This document shows positions 14,001 through 24,666 of a stretch of 64,000 nucleotides of DNA, one piece after another. The stretch comes from Metopolophium dirhodum. Its lineage: Eukaryota; Arthropoda; Insecta; Hemiptera; Aphididae. Location: assembly GCF_019925205.1 (NCBI RefSeq), contig NC_083567.1:10788001-10852000 (forward strand), in the 5' to 3' direction. Every line of letters begins with the position of its first letter. Position 1 is the stretch's first letter. Under the pieces are notes generated by a model. That model saw only the letters and a list, made by a program, of their open reading frames with translations, made no database searches and was not told the DNA's origin. Position numbers and translations under genes: made by a program.

Positions 14001-15177
14001 TACATTTTATCCATCCTTAATTGTTTGATTGAGTATTATAAATTTAACAATGTATTACTTATATATGCATTTGAAAATTTTATAGGCGTGTAATAATTGG
14101 TTTACATTTCCATTAACTTGTTTTACATATTGTAGGTAGTGTAATGCATTTATCAAGTTATCTACTTACCTATGCATTTTAATAGTGAAATCTCTATACA
14201 TTTTCGTTTATAATATAATCAGATGGAAAATCAATATAGTTGGTTTTCACTGCATAATAAAATATGTAGTATTAGGTGTTTTAACTTCTAAATATGTATG
14301 ATAATTTAACATATCTGTGTAAACTTGTAATTTGTATTTCTTTCTAGGTTACATCACCTAATCCTGTTATTACATTGGTTCCATCATCTTTAAACAAGTT
14401 CAATAATGAAGATCAGGTAAAAATGCCTTTATATTGTTCTTTTTTTAAATCAAACTGGTATATCAGTGTTAATGTGTTATAAATCTATGCTTGATTACCT
14501 ATACACTCCATTAATTACATAAGCCGTTAGAAGATAATATTATCTTATACATCGTTCAATATAAAAAGGAACCTTAACAGCAACCAGTTTTTGTCAAAAA
14601 TTATCATAGTTATTGCTTGGTTACCGTTAAGACAAGATACAATGCAGGGGAAGGAGTGGTCCTGTGGAGTGGCGTTGGTTCCGACACAAACCGTTGCCGG
14701 TTCAAACCTCAACCACGGGCAGCTCCTCTATCTGGGCAGACAACTGTCCCTTACCGGGCATGGCAGAAACCTATAGGTGCCAACTTGAAATTCTGCCAAA
14801 TCTAAAAACGTGGTTCAACAAACCGTTCCAACTGTTCCCTCCCCTTCAAAACAACAAAACAGCTAATGGCCATAATTGCCGGGCTTAAGTTCAATAAAAA
14901 TAAGATGTTTTCACATCAAAAAAGATACAATGCCTACTTGTTGATGCTGTGTACAATAGCTGGCTGCCAAGGTTCCTTCTCCCATTGTATAGTATACACA
15001 TGATTAGTTCAAATAATTTATAACAATGATATTGATATAGGTTATATAATTATAAACTTGATAATTAATTAATTTCTTATTATGTAGATGAATGATATTT
15101 CATCTCAAGAAATTAATTATACTTCATCCTCAAGCACTGAAAATATCAAATCTGTTAAGCGAAAACGATCTTCATAA
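2070..15177 (+). CDS. SPT20-like (SAGA subunit) protein with giant acidic N-terminal extension
   Basis: Exons: 2070-2111, 2254-4839, 4903-5244, 5366-5668, 5774-5940, 6849-7050, 7131-7223, 7837-7897, 9605-10479, 14348-14416, 15088-15177. All junctions are GT/AG with matching phases and give about 1,609 aa. Residues 15-876 come from one exon and are rich in Glu, Lys and Gln (coiled-coil or disordered). About residues 855-1060 match the SPT20 domain of SUPT20H: NLYDKLHEI, then VFVITLYSVDIGYSIKI, LPPCLLDSF, IFYNGRVIAEIHNKY, YRILLHPHNL and the EQRLFIERQL helix. SPT20 proteins hold together the SAGA histone acetyltransferase co-activator in the nucleus. The tail is Ser/Lys-rich and ends KSVKRKRSS, a likely nuclear localisation signal. 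The start is the ATG after an acceptor-like TTACAG. Exon 5 and the weak GTTGGT donor of exon 4 are the least certain parts; without that splice the protein stops at 5677, after about 1,094 aa. A diverged paralogue rather than the orthologue is possible. Confidence 0.82.
6162..6778. mobile_element. foldback MITE with 8-bp target duplication (intron 5 of SPT20-like gene)
   Basis: The 617-bp element is flanked by TGATATCA at 6154-6161 and 6779-6786. Its ends are inverted (CCAAGCGGTATAACCACTTG near the left end, complement of CAAATTGTTTTACCGCTTGG at the right). The similarity continues inward, so the whole element is an imperfect palindrome centred near 6560: the 6400-6500 arm mirrors 6600-6700. 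An 8-bp duplication suggests the hAT superfamily. The open frames inside are by-products of the palindrome. Confidence 0.75.
8460..9265. repeat. foldback repeat with an insertion (intron 8 of SPT20-like gene)
   Basis: The segment around 8465-8560 (GTGTTGTCTTCATCTTACAA, then AACGTAGCAAATTGTACG) is repeated in inverted orientation around 9165-9260. The space between the arms holds AATATGCAAAAATA-type sequence resembling other MITEs here. A third, shorter relative lies at 26985-27080. The ends are not sharp enough to define a target duplication. Confidence 0.5.
10990..11770. repeat. foldback element split by a younger MITE
   Basis: The left arm (about 10990-11310) and right arm (about 11585-11770) are imperfect inverted copies. 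CCTATGTATTACAACTAGTTAA on the left matches the complement of the AACTAGTAATACATAGG stretch on the right, and TTCATGATTTTC matches GAAAATCATGAA. The left arm is longer by exactly the 11065-11193 insertion. The element lies in intron 9 of the SPT20-like gene. Confidence 0.65.
11065..11193. mobile_element. 129-bp PIF/Harbinger-like MITE
   Basis: It has inverted ends AGGCTCTGTCAAACAGAA (11065-11082) and TTCTGTTTGACAGAGCCT (11176-11193) and is flanked by TTA at 11062-11064 and 11194-11196. A 3-bp TTA/TAA duplication is the hallmark of PIF/Harbinger-type insertions. It sits inside the left arm of a larger foldback repeat and is therefore the younger insertion. Its interior has CpG-containing sequence, unlike the surroundings. 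Confidence 0.8.
11925..13890. repeat. cluster of ACTAGCTGATC-type interspersed repeats
   Basis: A large hairpin spans 12275-13415: the left arm starts ACTAGCTGATCCTGTGCACT and the right arm ends with its near complement, ending GGGATCAGCT. Both arms carry GCAATCTACCTGC and an ATCTGATnAGTAG segment in mirrored order. A third end copy lies at 12035-12070 (GTGCACGGGATCAGCTAGT). A direct duplicate of 12765-12960 follows at 13430-13580, and the block closes with a CATCAAGATCAGTCCAGTAG-type terminus near 13825-13890. No coding frame is recognisable. All of it lies in intron 9 of the SPT20-like gene. Confidence 0.6.
14646..14921 (+). mobile_element. tRNA-derived SINE, copy 1 (intron 10 of SPT20-like gene)
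   Basis: The 276-bp insertion is flanked by a perfect 12-bp duplication AAGATACAATGC (14634-14645 and 14922-14933). The head has a Pol III B-box-like GGTTCAAACC and a degenerate A box. The body shares GCAGAAACCTATAGGTGCC, GAAATTCTGCCAAA and AATGGCCATAATTGCCGGG with the minus-strand copy at 34399-34689. The 3' end is A-rich. Short open frames across it come from its higher GC and are not genes. Confidence 0.85.
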
Positions 15178-15233
15178 ATACATGTATAATTTATTTTTAT
15201 AACTTTATATTTTATTTCTCATCTTTTGAATAC

Positions 15234-15239
15234 AATAAA
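15234..15239 (+). terminator. polyadenylation signal of SPT20-like gene
   Basis: An AATAAA hexamer lies 57 bases after the stop codon, the first canonical signal in the 3' untranslated region. Confidence 0.6.
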
Positions 15240-15774
15240 GAACTTCATAATATTTTTATTAGTTATGCAATTTAATGTATAATTTATTAATTAATTTTGT
15301 TTAAAATTGACTTTATTGTTGCGAATACATTCTTTATGATTAAAAAAAAATAGTCATGACTGGTAATTATTTTGGCCATTTCTGGTTATAATTTATGTAA
15401 CTTTAATATTTATTAAACTTAGTATATACCATTATAAGATTTTTTATATCATAAACAATTTAGTTTTAGACAATTTGACATACATTTATATAAATTAGTT
15501 TATTGCAAACAGGTTTTTTTGTATGTAGTTACAAGTAGCTTTTTATTATGAATTGTGATTATGTAAGCATTTTTAGTTCATTTCAATATGAATTAAGTTA
15601 ATTGGTAATGTAACAGTCTTGTTAAGTATTCGAATACTTGTATTTATTTACTAATTTGGTATTTATAATACTTCGACTTTTAAATACATTTTCTTTGTAT
15701 TTTATTCTAGAATACTAAATACTTTTTTTTTCATTTCACCATTCTATATCAAACAATACAATGGTATTTATTAA

Positions 15775-16179
15775 GAGGATGTAAGCGCACAATTTGTTTT
15801 CTCTCACGTGCAACATAGACAAAACGCATTTGCGTAGAAACGTTTTATCTATGTTTTTAAGTAATCTTAGAGTAAAATCACCTATTACAATAAAGATAGA
15901 GAATAATATTTTAGAGGGAATGACATATTGATTTTATATTTTATTGTTATTTGACTTTGAATTCGACTTTCAAAATAAACAAAAAAATGTTGTAAATTTA
16001 AATGATGTTTAAATTGTTTTGAAACAATATTTAGAGAAATCGATATGTCAATATTATTCTCTATCTTTTTTATAATGAGTGATTATACTCTAAGATTACA
16101 AAACACATTAGCGCAGAATCGTTTTTTCTATGTTGCACATGGGCCAGAGAGAGAAAACAAATAGTGTGCTGACATCCTC
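15775..16179. mobile_element. 405-bp palindromic MITE with TAA duplication
   Basis: The inverted ends begin GAGGATGTAAGCGCACAATT on the left and, read from the right, GAGGATGTCAGCACACTATT; both continue into TGTTTTCTCTC. The inner arms repeat AAGATAGAGAATAATATT in mirrored order. TAA flanks both sides (15772-15774, 16180-16182), fitting PIF/Harbinger-type insertion. No coding sequence. Confidence 0.75.
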
Positions 16180-16334
16180 TAAATTATTTAATTATAATAT
16201 TTATATATTAATATACTACAAATAAGTACCTACTTATACGTATTTGAAATTTAAATAACACCAAGTATATAAATACGTATTCTGAATACTTTAGAAAAGT
16301 ATTCTCAACAAGACTGGAATGTAAATATTTAAAT

Positions 16335-16917
16335 CAGTGCCATGTCAAGCAATTCAGCGCCTCGGGGCAAAAATGGTTTACGGGGCCACAGGTAGCATAT
16401 TAAGCACACATAAAGGCGCTCCCTTACTTTTACAAAACAACGGTCCAAGGAGCAAATGCCCCCTTTGCCCCAGGGCCTAAAATTAAGATATTTTGCTACT
16501 GCACACCTAATTCCACACCAAAATATTTTAAAATAATGAACATAGACCTAGTAGTGCACATGCCACATATAACTTTATTACATAGTTGTTTTTGCTATTC
16601 ATTAATATTTAGTTATAATAAAAACAATCTAAGACAATCTTTTTTTAAATTCCTTGATACCTATATGGCTATTATGACTTAACATTTTAAAATTAAAAAC
16701 GAAATAGCTTGGGTTAATATACTAATTATATTATAAGCCGCCCAGAATATAGTGTAGTCTGTATTATTTTTAGTGTTATGGATTTTAAACAAATACAATA
16801 TGCTAATTAGTAATTTTCAATAATCAATATTGAATATTAAATAAAGATTTATAAAAGCCAAAAATAAGAACTGCACACAATTTTAGGCCCTGCTTTGCCC
16901 CCCTTAACACGGCTCTG
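16335..16917. mobile_element. hAT-type non-autonomous element, 583 bp
   Basis: It is flanked by a perfect 8-bp duplication ATTTAAAT (16327-16334, 16918-16925). The ends are CAGTGCCATGTCAAG and the complement of CTTAACACGGCTCTG, imperfect TIRs beginning with CAG as in many hAT elements. Internal CCCC/GGGG tracts are also typical. No transposase remnant seen. Confidence 0.75.
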
Positions 16918-19688
16918 ATTTAAATGTTTTCTGTATTAGTTTAATTTAGAAAAATATGACAACTTCAAATTAGATTAATTTGTTTTTGAAAGTCTTACGG
17001 CTAACCTATACAATATTAAATTGAATGTAGTGTATCGTACATATATTAAAATTTGTGTATAAGTTAACAAAAATAAAATAATGATTTTGTTTTAATAATT
17101 TATTATATTGTATAGTACAGCATATTTGTATAAACATATACCTACTATTATGAGAATAAGGGACTATGTTCTATGATGAATAGCATTATATTTTTAAAAC
17201 TAAAATTATCTCAACATAGAAATCTAAATATAATCTACATTCTACATATTGGGTGTCCTATCCCCCCTCGGGCCATGACATTTTTTTTAATAGGTATACT
17301 TCAACGAGTTAAGTAGAATGGTACAATCAGAATTTGTCGGTCGGACTTAGTTCCAAGGTTATAACATTTTGAACATAGGTGAAAATAGTGTTAAAATTCT
17401 GGGAAGGGGGTTACACCTCACCTAACAAAACTATTTATTTAAAATAATCCATATGGGGCTTATATCAAAATTGTAGTCGGAGGTGGCTAAGCCCTCCCCC
17501 CCCTAATTCCGCCACTGGAGTTGAGAAAAACATGTCTACCACATATTTATATGTAGGTACTTATCTACATATCTATTCCAAGTTGTTGTTCCAAAATACC
17601 TATTTGACTATTGTACCTGTGTTTAATAATATAGATCATTATTATAAAATTTGATGAATTTCTCAATTAGTAGGTGAAAAAAGTCATTGTGGTATTGGTA
17701 TACATGGCTATAATATTAGGTATGTATCTACGTAAATGTCTTAAAGTAGAAGAACCAAATATCATAGTATATGAATTATTATGTTAAATAAATAGGCATA
17801 GGTACTGGGTATGCTGCAATATTTTTCATGAGGGACCCAAAATGTTGTATCATTGCGCTAGGGCTCTCAGAGTTCAATAGCCGGGACTGGGTGCCCCTCC
17901 CCCAACCCAATAAAAAAGCCTATTGCCCTTTGTCGTCACACAAAGTATTAGGTCCTTCACACCCCCATACCGGCTCTGTTTATATCCTCCGATCGTTGGA
18001 ATGAATTACTTTAACAACGACCCGGCAATAAGTAGGTACCTATATAAGATGTATACGGTATACCTACTGACAATTTTCATGTCAATATCCTGCATATTTC
18101 TTACCAAAGTAGTCAACCTACCTAATCATTTTGTATACTTATCTTTCTATTTTCTGATTGGAATAGTTTCACACAATTTTTTTTGTTTTCTTTATAGGTT
18201 AGGTTAGGCTAGCACCTACATAAAATATAGATGTTTAATTTTTTTTTTTGAAATGTCAATAATATATTATAACCATTTCCTTAGGCGAAACTATAAAATG
18301 TCATTAGAACAGGCCAAGTTAAAAATATGATAAAAAAATCTAACTACAAAATAAGTTTTAAATTTAAATTTTGGTAGGTTAGTATGTTATCCAGTCAGTA
18401 TTAGGTCAGACCATGGCCTGACTGTCCTGAATCGTAGTGTCATCTATAACCGTCTCCGATCTGAATCGTATTTATCATTGAATACAATTTTAACATTATT
18501 TGTGGGGACAATTCTACCCCTAAGACCCCCCTACTTGTGCCTATTTGATATTTCAATATTTATATAATCAATTTAAGTTCATAAATCAGCCCTATATACA
18601 TTCTATACCTTATATATTTTTTATGAAAACCTAATTGCTTATATATGCAATAAAAATTGATTGGTCACCCGTACACTAGATGTTAATCTCATAATGTTAT
18701 TGGTAACTGCACATTAACTACACAATTTTATTATTACAGTACATATTATATATCATACACTATAACTACTGGTTACAGATTATAATGCGTAGTAATTAGT
18801 AGCCAGTAGGTAAAAAGTTGAAATTAGTATTTTTTTTTTTTTGTATTGGTTTAAATGGGTGCCATTTGTAAATTGGTTACTTAGCAGATGTGGTAAGACT
18901 GTAAAAGCATGCATACAATATTGTCGTGTTCATGACTTTCAATAAATAAATAATCTTTAAAAAATGATTCTTCTAGGTTTGTTGTTAATACCCTCAAAAA
19001 TTACTCAACGAATATTTACAAAAATTTCAGAGGTTATATTTTTTAGAGTTATCACAAAAGTTTAGAGAGTAGCTTGAACCATGTTCAAGAATATACCAAG
19101 ATGCAAGAGCTATAATATCTGAAAGTACTGTCTAATTTTAAACAGGTTATTATTTTGTATTTGTACATTTTTATTTTTAAGCTTTTATGAAATATTATTA
19201 TTAAAAAAAAAAACAACAACATAGATATGCAGTGAAAATTTATTTTAAAATATGAGTATTTAAGAAAATGAATCTCAAAATATGCAAAAATATAAAAACT
19301 AAAATTTCATTTTTGAACTCTAGGTTGTGATTTAAATTTTAAGCTGATCCAGTAACTTTTTGACATACTCAGTAAAAACATGCAAATGCATGAAATTTCG
19401 GGCCCTATTTATAACTTTTGACTCCAACTGACCAATTAACATCCATAACATTAAGTATAAAAACAATAACTCAAAGATACACCAGTTAATCTTGATTGTT
19501 GAAACTTAGCAGCCAATTTTAAATACAAATTATTATTATTATCATTTAGTTACTCCTGGTAACATTTTTGCTTTATACAATGAGTTAAAATAAAATAAAC
19601 ATGTTAGTAATAACAACATAATAATTGCCACAAATATGCATTGCATATTACCTACTTATTTTTTAAGAACAAAAATATACAAATTATT

Positions 19689-21686
19689 TTATTGTGCAGC
19701 TTTTATTAATTGATAAATTGTTTTTGCTCTGTTATTAGCATGTTTAATACAATTTTGAATTTGGCTATCTTTTATGAATTCTCCTCCTAAAAATAAAAAC
19801 AAATAATACAATTATATGTTGTGCTTTTAATCAACATGTTTTATATTATGTAAATGAGATTATTTATGAACTAGCAGTATGCGCCATCCATATTATATAC
19901 ATATAAATTTCAATTTAGTATTTTTCAATTAATATCAAGTTAAATATCTTAAGTAGGATATGATTCAATCAATATTTAGCTTTATATTTGGCATCAAAAG
20001 GAAATTCAACTGAACAGTAATCAAAATGCATGGTAATTATCATGCAATATTTTTGTTTTATACATAAAAACTGTCTAACTAATAAAATGATAATCAAATA
20101 AAATTTTACCTCCGCTGGGAGGCCTCTACAACAATTATTCATTCAATTTTCAAATAAACTGATGCCAAAAACAAATGGTACGAATATTGATAAATTTAAT
20201 GGACCACTAGTTCACTATTGGTTCATCGAATGTGTGCTTTTAAGTGATTGTTAATGCAACCCAGCAAAAATGTGAAATTGTACTGGACTAGCTGCTGCGA
20301 ATAGTAAGGACTGACTATCATAAATTAAATAAATAATACTGTATAATATGTAAGCTAAAGAACTAGTATTTCAATCACCACAAGATATTTAATCTTGAAA
20401 TTATGTAATTTATAGATACATCATAGTTGCATACTTATACTGCGGAGAGTATATCAGTATAATATGAATATTAAAACAGAAAAATTATACTACCCATGAG
20501 CTCTGTATACTCTATGTAGGTAAATTATGCCAAAGATATGATTTCAAATTATTTAATAATTATATTTTATAATAATATTTGAAGACTCAAAGGTTTAAAT
20601 TAACTATAAAATGTGTGACTCACCAGGTTTGTGTAATGAAAATAATAAGGATCCATTGGTTACAACTGTCAGTTTACTAACACATAATTGCTCTTCTTCT
20701 TCAGTTGGATCAGCTAAAATATATTTTTCATTAAATACCCCAAAGGTTGACGATACTGGTAAATTGTTAACTTTTAACGGAATGTAATTTTCAATGACAG
20801 TTGTTTCTTCAGTTTCTTTATCATATTTTACTTCTGGTATCTTAACTACAATACAATTATTTAATTAATTAAAAAATATTAACATTAAAATACCTTAAAT
20901 TGTACCTGTTTGTAATGCTGATAACAATGCTATTAAACATGCATCTAAAACAGATCCGTCATAGTTCAAACAATATATATCACACGACAAGACCCACACT
21001 AATTTATCAACAGAAATACACAATTGTTGTAGATCTAGTATTTTGCAATTATTACACACTTCATTAAGGAAGCTGGTCATTTGCATTGCTTCATCACATG
21101 GGATTCCTGGTCGAATTTTTTTAGAACATAAGCTAGGTAGTTCAATATTTACTAAAAGATATCCAATATCTGGAGTTTCAGCTTTAGGAACACCTAGTTC
21201 CTAAAAAATCATAGATACCGTAATAAAATAAAATATTTTATATTTAAAAATTTAATTAAAATCAAATAATCTGTCTTACTGCTTTAATGCCACAAACAAC
21301 AGCTGTATTCCCGATTTTGACTACTGCCGATCCATCTGCTGTGTGAATTGTGTTCAAATTTAGTGACGCATCTCGAAAGTTCATTAATTCTCTACCATCG
21401 TTCCTTTTATTAAGTGCCTAAAGTCATGTCGTAATTTATTGTGTTCAATACATGTATAAAAACAATTGATTTAACAGAATGAAAATATACTTACAAGATA
21501 TTCCTTGGTGTATGTGTCTTGTATATTTCTGAAAAATAAAATAAAAACATATAAACTTGAGGGTACCTACATTCACATATATCTATAGAATGAGACATTC
21601 AGACATGAGCACCTTTGTGACAAACCATTTACCAGGCTTATCAAATACCAATGCAAATATCTTACTCACTTCTTGATCGAGTTCAT
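19689..21686 (-). CDS. EXOSC8: exosome complex component RRP43 (EXOSC8 homologue)
   Basis: Exons on the minus strand: 21686-21670, 21528-21495, 21417-21280, 21200-20906, 20845-20624, 19786-19689; phases agree throughout and give 267 aa against 276 in human EXOSC8. Conserved stretches are NDGRELMNFRD, TADGSAVVKIGNTAVVCGIK, LVWVLSCDIYCLNYDGS with LDACLIALLSAL, and SLHKPGGEF near the end. This is one RNase PH-like fold. EXOSC8 pairs with other RNase PH-like subunits in the hexameric ring of the RNA exosome, which handles 3'-end RNA processing and decay in nucleus and cytoplasm; in animals the ring has no phosphorolytic activity of its own. The start was chosen because the 17-nt first coding exon (ATG AAC TCG ATC AAG AA, donor GTGAGT) joins in phase to KNIQDTYTKEYL, like the human N-terminus. 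The gene converges on the SPT20-like gene. Confidence 0.93.
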
Positions 21687-21900
21687 CTCTAAAAAAAGTC
21701 TTAGTCTTTGCCTGACTGACGGGATTCGAATGCGGGACAATACAAATTTCAAATTTCAAAAATACACGTCCCACGATCGACAACGGCATATCCGTCCTCC
21801 GATGATTGTCACTTATCACAGCGTTCCGAGCACGAGGTCGAGCACTGATAAAAATATTTAGAGTGCTGCGATCTAGCAGCTGACATCCCCGTTTATGTAT
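21687..21900 (-). promoter_or_regulatory. 5' untranslated and promoter region of EXOSC8
   Basis: This stretch just upstream of the start codon has higher GC and several CpGs (around 21770-21840) compared with its surroundings and lies before family A repeat sequence begins near 21900. No TATA box is obvious. The 78-codon open frame across it overlaps the first coding exon in another frame and is not conserved in any way I can see. Confidence 0.35.
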
Positions 21901-22530
21901 TTTGTATTTTGCTTATTTATTTTTCTTTCTATACCTAAGATTTGAAAATGTAATACGAGATTCCTCGTGAGTTTTTTTTTTACCTTTTTTAAAAACAAAG
22001 TTAACCATAAAGTCAAATTAATTTTTTATGAGCTTTTGAAGTTCAAGTTCTACATTCACCTGTAAATTAACGATTCAATGATTTTCTTATTTTGTTGTAA
22101 TTCGATAGTAATTTAAGTAAAAAATTATAAAACTCGAAATTTTCTTACGCCTATAAATAATTCAAAAATAGTCACGATATTATATTTCGAAAATGTTATG
22201 ACTTATTATCAGTGTTGGGTAAATTACTTTTAAAATGTAATGAAATTATGTTACTCGTTACTTCAAATATTTTTATTTAAATTACATTTGCGTTACCTAA
22301 AATTATTTTTATCACGTTACATTACTTTTTCATTAATAAAGTAGTGCGTTACAAATAAGTAATAATAACGTTACTTTTATTTATGATTGATAACAGTATT
22401 ATTATTGAACCAATTGATTCATACCAATCAATTCGTATGATGGAATTAGTATGTATATATTTTACAATCATAAACCTAAAATAGGCGCAAATCGCGTTTG
22501 AGATTTTGGGGGGGGGGGCTAAAGCCTTAC

Positions 22531-23847
22531 CATAGGCGCAACTAGACCAATAATTTTGGGGGTGCACAAATAGTGAAGAGCTCACTGACTCGTGGGGGCA
22601 TAGCCCCCTCATCCCCAAGCCGCTAATCCAATTACTCTTCACATTACACTTATGAAAATAATAACTGTTAGTTTCAATATAAATACTATGTTTTAATATT
22701 CATAATACAATTTATTTAACAAAATTAAATGATCTGGTAGTTCTACCTTACCTACTTATTTTAACATAATTTTTCTCGGTTGCAAATTAAATTTGTTTAA
22801 AATTTGTTCACTTTTTAAATTATTTGTAATGTCCCTTTCAATATTTAAAATTGCTAAGTTACTAAATTGTTGCTGCACCATACTCGTTCGTAGTCAATTT
22901 TTAATTCGGCGCATACTGGAAAAACTGCGCTCACAGGTAGCAGAACTTATTGGAATGGTGATACCTACGGTATCTTGATTTGAATAACTAGAAGTGCTCG
23001 AAACTTGAACAACACCTGGATCGTCAACTTGTTCTTCACTTTTTTTTTGTTTTTTAAATATACTAAACATTTTGTAGGTAAACGTAAGATTTTAATTTTA
23101 AAAACCACAAAAAACGCATTCACACAGTTTAGAAATAAACTTGTGATAAATCCCTTAAACGAATTCTTAAACATAAGGAAACAATTGATTATAATACATA
23201 ATTCATAAATAAAAAAAAAAACGCGTATGCCGTATGTAATAAAATTGCACACAAAAGCCAAATTATCATGTGCCCGGCGTGTGGCACTGTGGCAAGTGGT
23301 AACTGGCAGTGAGAGTGACAGTCCTTAGTCATTTCGTCTTTGTCAACGACAACAACGTTGAATGACTGGAAGTTTGGCTATAAATAGCTCCCAGAGTCCC
23401 AGCGACCCAGCGTAAAGAAATTATCAAAAAATTAACGATAATGATAAATTATCAGAATCGACAGAATCTGATATACTTATTATATAATTTAAATAATATA
23501 TTATATTATAATATCATTATGATTATTGTTCCACGAATAACTACGTTTATGCGATGCGCGTTATAACTTATACTTATAAGTTATCTATAACCTATAATAG
23601 TAATTACTTGTATATTATTATACAAACCTTAGATATTATACAATACCTATGTCTTTATAGACATATAGTATGTTATATATTATTATGTATAGCTGGGTGT
23701 CTGGGTACATAATGGGTACCTATTTTACTCAGTATACATTATGGTACCAACACATTTTTTAGAAAAAAGCTTATATTTTTTTGGGGGTGCACATTTTAAA
23801 CTTGGGGGTGCACAAGTCCCCTGTGCACCCGCCTAGTTGCGCCTATG
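22531..23847 (-). mobile_element. internally deleted hAT transposon
   Basis: The 1,317-bp element has perfect 15-bp ends CATAGGCGCAACTAG / CTAGTTGCGCCTATG and a perfect 8-bp duplication AGCCTTAC (22523-22530, 23848-23855), diagnostic for hAT. G-rich stretches with GGGGGTGCACAA lie just inside both ends. A broken transposase is encoded on the minus strand (22756-23070). Much of the expected central transposase is missing, so the element could move only with help from an intact relative. Confidence 0.85.
22756..23070 (-). pseudogene. hAT transposase remnant (N-terminus joined to C-terminal dimerisation region)
   Basis: From an ATG at 23070 the frame reads 58 codons beginning MFSIFKKQKKSEEQ and passing into ITIPISSATCERSFSSMRR, then meets TGA at 22896-22894. 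The same frame continues LRTSMVQQQFSNLAILN and ends at TAA 22758-22756. The SATCERSFS...LRTSM...NLAILNIE pattern is the C-terminal dimerisation motif of hAT transposases, where the stopped position is normally tryptophan. The short Lys-rich start resembles hAT N-termini, so the catalytic centre has been deleted in frame. One stop plus the deletion make it non-functional. Confidence 0.8.
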
Positions 23848-24036
23848 AGCCTTACTTTTATAATATTGAATAAAACAAATTGTAAGCAATGTTTGGGGAA
23901 CTATGGACATTTTTTGGGGGTTTAGCCCCTAAAGCCCCTCACTTATTTGCGCATATAAGACCTAATGATAATAGACCTATTATGTACAAATGTACAATCA
24001 TCTCACCTATATGGCTATATAGTCACTACTCATTAG

Positions 24037-24666
24037 TAGAGCGCAGATTTATATGCATTAAAAACCAACCAAATATGCGCTAAAAAATTCTAAATATGCA
24101 TAAATATATGCACTAAAATGTTAAAATATGCACAAGAAATTAAAATGTGCATAATAAAATTAGCAAAAAAATTATCCAACCCTACTATAAATACTTATCT
24201 ACTTTTTTTTTTTTGTAGGTAGTTTTAATCTAAGAAAAAAATAGGAATCAATTTATATCAACAATGTATCATAAAACAAATTTTTATCTTCTTATGTATT
24301 TTATTACCCGGATTATTATCTAAGGTCATATTTTGGAAAACTGTACAAGTAAAGTATAAGTAGGTACCTTTTAATTTATTTTGATATAAATCGAAACTAT
24401 AAAAATATGATATTTTTTCTTATATTATAATACTATAAATTTAAAAAATGTCTAAAAAAACATCGAAATATGCACTAAAAGATGAAATATGCTATTAAAA
24501 TTGTAAAATAAGCCTTTAAAATAGAAAAATGTCATAATATGCAAAAATATGCGCTTAAAAGTTTCATTTTTTAAATCGGCATGTCATGAAACAAATTGTG
24601 CGCTTACTTAGCATATCATACGATCAACCAGAATAAATATGCAAATGCATACAAATCCGCGCTCTA
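24037..24666. mobile_element. 630-bp MITE with CTCATTAG duplication
   Basis: The ends are TAGAGCGCAGATTTATATGCA and the complement of TGCATACAAATCCGCGCTCTA, flanked by perfect 8-bp CTCATTAG (24029-24036, 24667-24674). The interior is full of ATATGCA/TGCATAT and AATATGCAC repeats. The 8-bp duplication points to hAT. It lies within the 22210-25081 composite element beside the other insertions. Confidence 0.8.

Larger units (their letters stand above)
15240..19688. other. intergenic space between convergent genes
   Basis: This AT-rich spacer separates the 3' ends of the SPT20-like and EXOSC8 genes. Apart from the two MITEs listed separately it holds C/G-tract debris of further elements (17240-17515, ending CCGCCACTGG, and 17815-17980, ending CCGGCTCTG) and a decayed MITE-like stretch at 18960-19410. 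The 94-codon open frame at 17923-18207 shows no family resemblance and no splice context, so I did not call it. Confidence 0.5.
22480..23957. mobile_element. small MITE with (T/A)ATnGGCGCAAAT-like ends split by a hAT element
   Basis: The outer ends are AATAGGCGCAAAT and the complement of ATTTGCGCATATA. Flanks AAACCTAA (22472-22479) and AGACCTAA (23958-23965) match at 7 of 8 bases. Only about 160 bp belong to this element (22480-22530 and 23848-23957), with CCCC-tract sequence on both sides; the rest is the later insertion 22531-23847. Confidence 0.5.

Noticed and set aside
14591..14888. Three overlapping plus-strand frames inside an intron
   Set aside because: They coincide with SINE copy 1 and are not conserved between the two SINE copies.
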